Positions 1 through 4,891 of a stretch of 5,829 nt of DNA are shown here, one piece after another; position 1 is the stretch's first letter; each line of letters begins with the position of its first letter. The translations under genes and the position numbers were made by a program. The DNA comes from Clostridia bacterium (GTDB taxonomy: Bacteria; Bacillota_E; SLMV01; PUMD01): positions 1 to 5,829 of the forward strand of contig PWUB01000352.1 in NCBI GenBank assembly GCA_003563755.1. The letters are read 5' to 3'. The notes beneath the pieces were generated by a model. It searched no databases. It was not told the DNA's origin and was given only the letters and a program-made list of their open reading frames with translations.

Positions 1-1347
1 GGTTGGATGTCGCTGATGGCGTTGATGCGAACCTGGCCTTTAGTCCTGGGCACATACGCATACCTCGTGCTGCCGTCGGCGGCGGCTTACGCCCTGATTG
101 TCGCCCCCTGGCCCGCAGTGCCCATATACCTGGCCGCACTCCCGGCGGCATCCCTGGCAGTGACGATGACGGCGAGGGCCTGCGTCGCCCTCCTCGGCAG
201 CCTCTTCATGGCCACCCGCCCGGGCAGGGTGACGGCGTACATCAAGACGGTGTTCTTTATCGTCCTGTATGCTGCGTTCATCGCAACCGGCGACCGGTTG
301 TCGGTGGATGGGGCGAGGGAAGGTCTGTTACGGCTGGTGGAAATCATCGAACCTGCATGGCTCAGTATCCCTGCCCTGGCCGTCACCTGGCCCGCCGCTA
401 CCCTGCATCTGATCAACACGGCAGATCCTTCGGCGGGATGGGGTATCCTGCTCGCAGGATCACTGGGCTGCCTGGCGGCAGCCTCGCTGCTCGGCCGCGT
501 GGAGCGAAGACCATACAGCAGGTTCCTGTCCCGGGCGAGAGGCGCTCCTGCACGTACTAGGCCCCGCCGACGGGGGGACGGAGCCATCCTCCTGCGCGGG
601 GCACGCTCCCAATTGGGAGCACTGTTGTCTCGCGACTGGATCGTACTGACGCGCGGCCCCGAAGTATGGGTGACCATGCTGACGACGGCGGGGGCGGTGG
701 CCATCCTGTTCAGGGGTACCTGGGCCAGGTCTCCCGCTACCCATGATCCCCTGACCTGGGGCTGCCTCGCGGCGGCAGCAGCAGCCCTCTTCGCCTCCCA
801 GTTCTCTCCCCGATCCTTCATCTGCGATCTGTCATCTTTCTACCACACATCGACCCTCCCGGTTCAGCCCCGGTTGAGGGTGCTCTCCAGGATGATTGTC
901 TTTACCGTGCCTGCAGCACTCGCCGGCGTTGCCATGGCAGCCCTTGCCCTCGGCGGCACCGGTTCGCCGGGAGATCTCGCGCGGGCCGCGGCCCTGGTCG
1001 TATCTGCAGCTGCTGCCGCCACGGCGGTGGGGATGCAGTCAGCCCTGCAGCACACGGACTTCGACGCCGACAGCCCGGAGCAGGCGCTGACCATCCGCAC
1101 CGGGTTTTCGTACCTGTACGTGACTCTCATCATCATGCTTCTCGCCTACGCGCTCCTGGTCTTCATCGTGAGCGTTGTCGACGAGTACACCGGCCTCTCG
1201 CGGCCGACCGCCGAGACCATCGGGACGCTGACAACGTCGGCGGTGCTCCTCTTCAGCGTGGTCCCCTCCATCGTGGACCGGACGTCGCAGACCCTGCAGC
1301 GGCGCGCCCCGGGTACTCCGTCCATGGAACCGACGGAAGAATCCTGA
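1..1347 (+). CDS. ABC-2-type putative ABC exporter membrane protein, 5'-partial
   Basis: Integral membrane subunit, probably the permease half of an ABC exporter. The frame is open through base 1 and the first ATG (7) has no room for a ribosome site, so I treat the gene as cut by the left edge. Numbering from that ATG (446 residues visible), there are two similar modules. Hydrophobic stretches lie near 11-33, 38-68, 80-94, 119-136 and 145-162. An Arg-rich cytoplasmic linker follows at about 164-205. A second module opens with SRDWIVLTRGPEVW (208-221), the amphipathic 'working on the bilayer' entry typical of ABC-2 permeases, and is followed by helices near 222-236, 250-265, 296-316, 325-345, 368-391 and 404-424. 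The polar tail ends PTEES. The linker-plus-two-module plan resembles the 'putative ABC exporter' family (Pfam ABC_tran_2 type). No Walker motifs are present, so an ATPase should be encoded nearby, probably to the left. Substrate is unknown; the family assignment is by architecture rather than a diagnostic motif. Confidence 0.7.
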   Translation, partial: GWMSLMALMRTWPLVLGTYAYLVLPSAAAYALIVAPWPAVPIYLAALPAASLAVTMTARACVALLGSLFMATRPGRVTAYIKTVFFIVLYAAFIATGDRLSVDGAREGLLRLVEIIEPAWLSIPALAVTWPAATLHLINTADPSAGWGILLAGSLGCLAAASLLGRVERRPYSRFLSRARGAPARTRPRRRGDGAILLRGARSQLGALLSRDWIVLTRGPEVWVTMLTTAGAVAILFRGTWARSPATHDPLTWGCLAAAAAALFASQFSPRSFICDLSSFYHTSTLPVQPRLRVLSRMIVFTVPAALAGVAMAALALGGTGSPGDLARAAALVVSAAAAATAVGMQSALQHTDFDADSPEQALTIRTGFSYLYVTLIIMLLAYALLVFIVSVVDEYTGLSRPTAETIGTLTTSAVLLFSVVPSIVDRTSQTLQRRAPGTPSMEPTEES

Positions 1348-1349
1348 GC

Positions 1350-1366
1350 CCTGGCCCCACGCCAGG
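1350..1366 (+). terminator. Weak stem-loop just after the exporter stop codon (possible transcript end)
   Basis: CCTGGC (1350-1355) and GCCAGG (1361-1366) form a perfect 6-bp stem with a 5-base loop, starting two bases after the TGA at 1345-1347. A competing pairing of ATCCTG (1341-1346) with CAGGAT (1363-1368) is also possible. No T-run follows, so it is not a canonical intrinsic terminator. The position directly behind a gene is the only argument for a role in 3'-end formation. Confidence 0.25.
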
Positions 1367-1465
1367 ATCCGAGTCTACCTCGTCGAGTTGATGCCGATCT
1401 TGCAGAAAGTGATCCCTCAGCCGTCGCCTGCAGCCCGCGAAGTCTTCCCAGGTGTTCCCATGCCA

Positions 1466-1484
1466 CGAGATAAGATTCATCTCG
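1466..1484. promoter_or_regulatory. Inverted repeat CGAGAT-N7-ATCTCG in the MFS leader
   Basis: Perfect 6-bp arms (1466-1471 and 1479-1484) separated by 7 bases, about 100 bases upstream of the MFS start codon. It could be an operator half-site pair or a small leader hairpin. It is followed at 1487-1494 by the 8-bp palindrome TGCCGGCA. No regulator gene is visible in the window, so assignment to a regulator family is not possible. Confidence 0.3.
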
Positions 1485-1495
1485 CATGCCGGCAG

Positions 1496-1533
1496 GAATA
1501 AGCTATTCACTGTCGAACAGTACTTTTATTCAC
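1496..1533. promoter_or_regulatory. AT-rich operator-like cluster upstream of the MFS gene
   Basis: Two perfect 5-3-5 inverted repeats abut each other: GAATA-AGC-TATTC (1496-1508) and ACTGT-CGA-ACAGT (1509-1521). The heptamer TATTCAC occurs at 1504-1510 and again at 1527-1533. Bases 1494-1540 are only about one third G+C in a roughly 60% G+C window, as expected for a promoter/operator. I could not pick a convincing -35/-10 pair; -10-like hexamers such as GATATT (1535-1540) lack a good -35 partner. The inference is that this is the MFS control region, perhaps a binding site for a local drug-responsive repressor. Confidence 0.35.
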
Positions 1534-1570
1534 AGATATTTCGGGCACAGAGACGCCGGATCACCCGTGT

Positions 1571-1576
1571 GGAGGA
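1571..1576 (+). promoter_or_regulatory. Shine-Dalgarno site that fixes the MFS start
   Basis: GGAGGA lies 6 bases before the GTG at 1583. It decides the start, since no nearby ATG would give a full N-terminal first helix with a ribosome site. An overlapping GTG at 1581 is in another frame. Confidence 0.8.
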
Positions 1577-1582
1577 TCAGGT

Positions 1583-2821
1583 GTGACTGACGAACCGGTT
1601 GGATACCGCAAAAGCCTGCTTACCCTCGCCCTAGCCATGTTCGCCATGGCCATGGGCGTGGGTTTCATTGTGCCGCTGCTTCCCGTGTACGCGGAGACGA
1701 TGGGAGCCTCGGGGGTCTGGATCGGCCTGATATTCGCCGCCAATCCCTTCGTCAGGGCCGCACTCATGGTGGTCTTCGGATCGCTGTCTGACTACAAGGG
1801 TAAGAAGAAGATCATATGCGCTGGCCTCTTCGGATACATGGTGGTCTCCGTGGGCTTCGTCCTGGCCGCCCAACCCATTCACTTGTTCCTCATGCGGATA
1901 CTGCAGGGAGTCTTCTCCGCCATGATAAGCCCCGTGGTCCGGGCCTACGCCGGGGAGCTCAGTCCCGCCCACAAGGAGGGGGCGGTCATGGGGACACTGA
2001 ACACCGGTTTCTTCGCCGGCTTTGCCGGCGGTCCGCTGATCGGGGGACTGTTCGCCGATGCCTTCGGCTTCAACGTACCCTTTTATGCCATGGGAGTGCT
2101 CAATGCCGTGGCCCTGCTGATGGTGATCAGGTTCGTACCGGAACAGGTTGCCTCCACCCATCGGCCGTCATCCTCCCTGGGCGCCATCATCGAATCCATC
2201 GGCCTCTTAAGGGACGACATCGTCAAGGGCGTGGTAGCGGTGAGGAGTTCCGTGGGACTCGGGCACGGCATCTTCTCCTCCCTTCTCCCCCTGTTCTGTC
2301 AGCTCACCCTGGGGATGAACAGCGCCCAGACGGGAATGATCATAACCACCCGCTCGCTGGTGGGAGCGGGCCTGCAACCAAAGGGAGGGCAGATGGCCGA
2401 CCAGTACAACCGAAAGTGGCTGGCCGTGGGCTTTTCCTCCCTGGCGTCCGTGGGCTTTCTGATAGCCTCGGGCAGCTCCCACATGTGGCAGCTGATGGTG
2501 GTCTCCGTCATCATCGGCGTGAGCTTCGGCGTGTCCGTCCCCTCGGCGGAGGCTATCGGCGTGGAACGGGGCCGGCACTACAGCATGGGACGCATGATGG
2601 GGCTGGTGGAGATGAGTCGGAGTTTCGCCATGGCCATAGGTTCGGTGCTGGCGGGCCTGACCATCGACCTGTTGGGCACCCACGGCGCCCTGGTGGTGGC
2701 GTCGATCCTGACGGCATCCGGCCTTCTGGTCTCCCTCTTCTTTCTCAGGAACTACCCCGCCAGTCTCCAGGAGGAAGCCCATTCCGCTGCCGGCATCGGC
2801 GGCGACGACGGCGACTGTTGA
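1583..2821 (+). CDS. MFS transporter, DHA1-like drug:H+ antiporter type
   Basis: Major facilitator superfamily secondary transporter of 412 residues, the usual length for a 12-helix member. It starts at GTG with a strong Shine-Dalgarno. Helix 1 (about 12-34) carries the MGVGFIVPLLPVY signature common in TetA-like and other DHA1 exporters. Motif A is GSLSDYKGKKK (66-76), with D70 and a Lys-rich end in place of the usual Arg. Motif B is the R105-x-x-Q108-G109 group in helix 4. Motif C, the antiporter signature, is complete in helix 5: G137-x8-G146-x3-G150-P151-x2-G154-G155. A long central loop spans about 187-212. A degenerate second motif A, KGGQMADQYNRK (267-278), opens the C-terminal half. 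The C-terminus is short and acidic (GGDDGDC). By family knowledge, motif C points to efflux of a small molecule in exchange for protons; the substrate cannot be read from the sequence. The gene has its own 235-base leader with operator-like repeats and may be co-transcribed with the two small ORFs that follow. Confidence 0.93.
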   Translation: MTDEPVGYRKSLLTLALAMFAMAMGVGFIVPLLPVYAETMGASGVWIGLIFAANPFVRAALMVVFGSLSDYKGKKKIICAGLFGYMVVSVGFVLAAQPIHLFLMRILQGVFSAMISPVVRAYAGELSPAHKEGAVMGTLNTGFFAGFAGGPLIGGLFADAFGFNVPFYAMGVLNAVALLMVIRFVPEQVASTHRPSSSLGAIIESIGLLRDDIVKGVVAVRSSVGLGHGIFSSLLPLFCQLTLGMNSAQTGMIITTRSLVGAGLQPKGGQMADQYNRKWLAVGFSSLASVGFLIASGSSHMWQLMVVSVIIGVSFGVSVPSAEAIGVERGRHYSMGRMMGLVEMSRSFAMAIGSVLAGLTIDLLGTHGALVVASILTASGLLVSLFFLRNYPASLQEEAHSAAGIGGDDGDC

Positions 2822-2836
2822 ACCCTCCGAGATAAG

Positions 2837-3001
2837 ATGCCAGCCCTGAACTTCCAAAGCGCCGCTGGCGGCAACCAGGAACAGACGCTCCGGAGTTCCC
2901 ACCGCTGTCTGCAAGCCGTCTCCGTGACGGAGATGGATGTGCTCACCGTGGGCGAACCATCGGTGCGTCCGGTACACCCGGGGAAGAGGTATGCGTGGTG
3001 A
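2837..3001 (+). CDS. Small hypothetical ORF (54 aa) behind the MFS gene
   Basis: I do not recognise this protein. It starts at ATG 2837, 15 bases after the MFS stop and in the same frame, and ends at TGA 2999-3001, overlapping the next small ORF by four bases (GTGA). The ribosome site is poor (only GAG near 2829-2831), so expression would rely on coupling to the MFS gene. By my count, G+C at codon positions 1/2/3 is about 67/50/76%, the pattern expected of coding sequence in a GC-rich genome. The protein is soluble-looking and ends VRPVHPGKRYAW. It could be a real small gene, a decayed remnant, or part of a longer gene split by a frameshift into the next ORF. Confidence 0.4.
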   Translation: MPALNFQSAAGGNQEQTLRSSHRCLQAVSVTEMDVLTVGEPSVRPVHPGKRYAW

Positions 3002-3267
3002 GAAAACCAGAGAACCCCCGTCGCCCTCATTATGCTGTTGGTCACCTGCTCCGGGTCGGTATGCTGGTGACTTACTGCCACATGACAACCTGCAGGTTGC
3101 AAAGGCCCGTCCTCACCGCACACGGCCTGGGGACTGACGACGGTGGATCGGGTACATACACCGGGATCGGCCAGGGGGTGTGGATCGAGGGATACTTCAT
3201 TCCCGAGGATGCAGCGCCCGGAGTCGCCCACGCGGAGTTCCTCGTCCTCGGCAGGAAGGTAGAGTGA
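2998..3267 (+). CDS. Small hypothetical protein (89 aa), translationally coupled
   Basis: No family recognised. I choose GTG 2998, giving the classic four-base GTGA overlap with the preceding ORF and an 8-base spacing from AAGAGG at 2984-2989; GTG 2995 is the only close alternative. G+C at codon positions 1/2/3 is about 67/48/71% by my count, again coding-like. Residues near 13-26 are mildly hydrophobic, followed by YCHMTTC (27-33), with two cysteines and a histidine that could bind metal or simply be chance. The C-terminal half, around TGIGQGVWIEGYFIPED, reads like a compact globular beta-rich domain and ends LGRKVE. Probably the last gene of the MFS unit: a strong stem-loop follows 62 bases after the stop. 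A remnant of a longer gene is the main alternative. Confidence 0.5.
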   Translation: MRKPENPRRPHYAVGHLLRVGMLVTYCHMTTCRLQRPVLTAHGLGTDDGGSGTYTGIGQGVWIEGYFIPEDAAPGVAHAEFLVLGRKVE

Positions 3268-3329
3268 CTGCCAGCGGAGATTGATAGCCGCTTCTGCCGG
3301 GTATTCACGGAGGGGGTCTGGTGATCCGT

Positions 3330-3359
3330 CCGCGGTCTGAAGCTTCTTCAGCTCCGCGG
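3330..3359 (+). terminator. Strong stem-loop after the MFS/small-ORF unit, no T-run
   Basis: CCGCGG (3330-3335) pairs with CCGCGG (3354-3359), and inside it CTGAAG (3337-3342) pairs with CTTCAG (3346-3351) around a CTT loop. That is twelve base pairs, interrupted by one base on the left and two on the right. It begins 62 bases after the last + strand stop codon. No U-tract follows, so it would be a non-canonical terminator, a processed 3' end or part of a structured RNA. Confidence 0.4.
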
Positions 3360-3920
3360 TCCAGGCATGCCCGGTCCGACCCTCATCGGAACTGCCGTCC
3401 CCTACATCTCTCTATCCTTCATCCGGTCATGGGGCATTTCAACCCTCGGCTGGACCGTCGTATACAGGTGCCCTGTCCACCGAAGTGCTGATGATGAGAG
3501 CGCCAGCCAACACGAGGATGCTGAGACTCCCAGCGGATATATCGCCACTCCTCAAAGGCTTGATGCGTACTCAGTGCTCCCACTGGCTCCGACGCGCTGA
3601 ACCCTCGCGTGTGCCGCTCCGGACGGTACCCGGGCGCCTCTGCCAAAGCGCTATCATCCCGACGGCACACAGAGTCGGGGCCACCGCAGGATGATGAGTT
3701 TGGTCTGGAGGGTGCTGAACAGTCGGACTCAGGAGAAGGGTCGCTGCTGCCCGTGATGACCACGGCATCTCCACTGCACTTTTGGTGAACGGTAGTGCAA
3801 TCGCCGTCGGATGGAGGCGGCGGCTCACGAATGAGACGGGCGGGCCCCTGTTGCTTCGGAATCCCCCAGAGCGCGCCAGGGATGCCTACGCGCCCCTAGA
3901 CGCAGCGGTGAACGTGTCGC

Positions 3921-3963
3921 ACCGAGGGGTGTCATCGTCCGGCTGTGCCAGACCCCCCTCGGT
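3921..3963 (-). terminator. Two-stem 43-base hairpin downstream of the dppBC-type operon
   Basis: Read on the - strand, an outer perfect 9-bp stem (ACCGAGGGG with CCCCTCGGT; 3955-3963 and 3921-3929) encloses an inner stem GTCTGGC-ACA-GCCGGAC (3937-3953) of seven pairs including one G-U wobble. One base separates the stems on the 5' side and seven on the 3' side. It begins 32 bases after the permease stop codon (3996-3998), a natural place for a transcript end. No U-run follows, so classical intrinsic termination is unlikely; mRNA stabilisation, a Rho-linked end or a structured RNA are alternatives. Confidence 0.45.
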
Positions 3964-3995
3964 CCGGGCCGCCACGGAACACACCGGGCGGGCTC

Positions 3996-4874
3996 TCAAC
4001 TCGATGGGCCCGAGGAGGAACCGGCCTCTCGATCCTGCTCCCTGGCGGCTATTCTGATTCTGGTGTCCAGAGCATCTCTGATTCCATCACCCAACAGGTT
4101 GAAGCCGAAAACGGTCATCATGATCGCGATGCCGGGGAACACTCCCACCCACCAGGAACCCCGGAGATACTGGCGTCCCTGGCTGACCATTCCGCCCCAA
4201 TCGGGCAGAGGGGGCTGCGCCCCCAGACCCAGGAAACTGACCCCAGCTGCCTGCAGTATGGCCACCCCCACGCGTAGGGTGGCAAAGACAATTATTGGTC
4301 CTATGATATTAGGCATTATATGGAAGATGAGTATCCGGAGATCTCCGGCTCCCAGGGCTCGTTCAGCTTCGATATACTCCTTCTCTCTGACGGACAGGGT
4401 GGATCCACGCACCAGGCGGGCAAATCTGGGGATTCCGGATATCCCCACAGCGATCATGACATTGTACAGCCCGGGTCCCAGTATAGCCACCACGGCCAGG
4501 GCCAACAGTATCCCGGGAAAGGCGAGGAGCACGTCCATGAAGCCCATGATGACGCGGTCGACGTTTCCCCCGTAAAAGCCGGCGATCAGGCCGAAGGTGG
4601 TGCCCACGATCAATCCTATGGACGTGGCCATGAAAGCGATCTGCAGAGTGATCCTGGCTCCCCAGATTATGCGGTCAGTCAGCTGTCGACCCAGGTGATC
4701 GGTGCCGAGTGGAGCCTCGCGCGATGGTCTCGTCAGGCGCACGGCAAGAACCTGTGCGTTGTAGCCATCGGGGGCAAAAAGCGGGGCGAAAATGGCCATG
4801 AGAAATATGATCAGCAGCAGCCCTCCACCGATGCGAGCAGACTTGTGGCGGGACAGACGGACCAGCACTTTCAT
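3996..4874 (-). CDS. Peptide/nickel-type ABC transporter permease, DppC/OppC family
   Basis: Second membrane subunit of a binding-protein-dependent ABC importer of the oligopeptide/dipeptide/nickel class; it pairs with the DppB-type protein to form the channel. It has 292 residues, normal for the family. The N-terminal OppC-type segment with helix 1 (about 15-34) is followed by the family motif APLGTDHLGRQLTDR (54-68), with Q64 where Asp is common. Transport-domain helices lie near 78-100, 108-133, 137-149, 190-212 and 244-263. The EAA loop, which contacts the ATPase, is YIEAERALGAGDLR through HIMPN (167-189). The C-terminal signature PLPDWGGM (222-229) plus FNLLGDGIRDALDTR (258-272) is diagnostic of DppC/OppC. 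The tail is Ser-rich (SSSGPSS). The ATG at 4872-4874 is preceded by GGAGGT (4883-4888) at 8 bases. It lies 17 bases after the DppB-type stop, so the two are almost certainly one operon. Substrate (dipeptide, oligopeptide, nickel chelate, sugar oligomer) cannot be decided from permeases alone. Confidence 0.95.
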   Translation of the reverse strand: MKVLVRLSRHKSARIGGGLLLIIFLMAIFAPLFAPDGYNAQVLAVRLTRPSREAPLGTDHLGRQLTDRIIWGARITLQIAFMATSIGLIVGTTFGLIAGFYGGNVDRVIMGFMDVLLAFPGILLALAVVAILGPGLYNVMIAVGISGIPRFARLVRGSTLSVREKEYIEAERALGAGDLRILIFHIMPNIIGPIIVFATLRVGVAILQAAGVSFLGLGAQPPLPDWGGMVSQGRQYLRGSWWVGVFPGIAIMMTVFGFNLLGDGIRDALDTRIRIAAREQDREAGSSSGPSS

Positions 4875-4882
4875 CTACGGTG

Positions 4883-4888
4883 ACCTCC
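4883..4888 (-). promoter_or_regulatory. Shine-Dalgarno for the DppC-type permease
   Basis: On the - strand GGAGGT sits 8 bases before the ATG, inside the 17-base gap after the upstream stop codon, a spacing typical of efficient co-translation of the two permeases. Confidence 0.75.
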
Positions 4889-4891
4889 CAC

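Larger units (their letters stand above)
3268..3995. other. About 730 bases without a convincing gene, between convergent units
   Basis: I read all six frames. Every open stretch here is short, lacks a credible start or ribosome site, or has an Arg/Pro/Ser-rich random-looking composition. A frame at 3464-3694 gives codon-position G+C of about 62/61/68%, without the dip at position 2 seen in the neighbouring ORFs. The region instead holds inverted repeats: 3330-3359 and 3921-3963 (listed separately), CCCGAC/GTCGGG at 3658-3679, CCGTG/CACGG at 3751-3765 and TGCACT/AGTGCA at 3775-3799. No tRNA, known riboswitch, insertion sequence or direct-repeat array was found. It may be a decayed gene region, or carry an RNA I cannot identify. 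Confidence 0.6.

Noticed and set aside
1505..1540. Sigma-70-like promoter for the MFS gene
   Set aside because: TTCACT and GATATT-like hexamers are present, but no pair has both good matches and 16-18 base spacing, so I list the region as operator-like rather than as a defined promoter.
1816..2835. 339-codon + strand frame inside the MFS gene
   Set aside because: Arg/Gly/His/Pro-rich out-of-frame shadow; the other frame holds the complete MFS motif set and a proper ribosome site.
2919..2933. TCTCCG-TGA-CGGAGA hairpin
   Set aside because: A six-pair hairpin inside the 54-residue ORF with no T-run; on position alone it is more likely incidental than a terminator.
2207..3088. Long antisense open frame (about 293 codons) opposite the MFS 3' half and the small ORFs
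   Set aside because: Its product is rich in His, Gly and Gln with no membrane or domain pattern. It is the mirror of real codons in a GC-rich gene, and the + strand carries clear MFS motifs.
3321..3491. 56-codon + strand ORF starting GTG with a strong GGAGGGGG upstream
   Set aside because: The ribosome-like site is attractive, but the product is Arg/Pro/Ser/His-rich, codon-position G+C is about 68/57/59% (not coding-like), and it runs through the 3330-3359 hairpin.
3419..3763. 114-codon - strand open frame in the gene-free spacer
   Set aside because: No ribosome site and low-complexity Ser/Arg/His composition; I see no similarity to a transposase or other family.
3268..3995. Possible insertion sequence, CRISPR array, tRNA or riboswitch in the spacer
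   Set aside because: No terminal inverted repeats with target duplication, no regularly spaced repeats, no cloverleaf or T-loop sequence, and no riboswitch core motif that I can recognise.
4320..4883. 187-codon + strand frame opposite the DppC-type gene
   Set aside because: Composition is Gly/His/Gln-rich and featureless, whereas the - strand encodes the diagnostic permease signatures.
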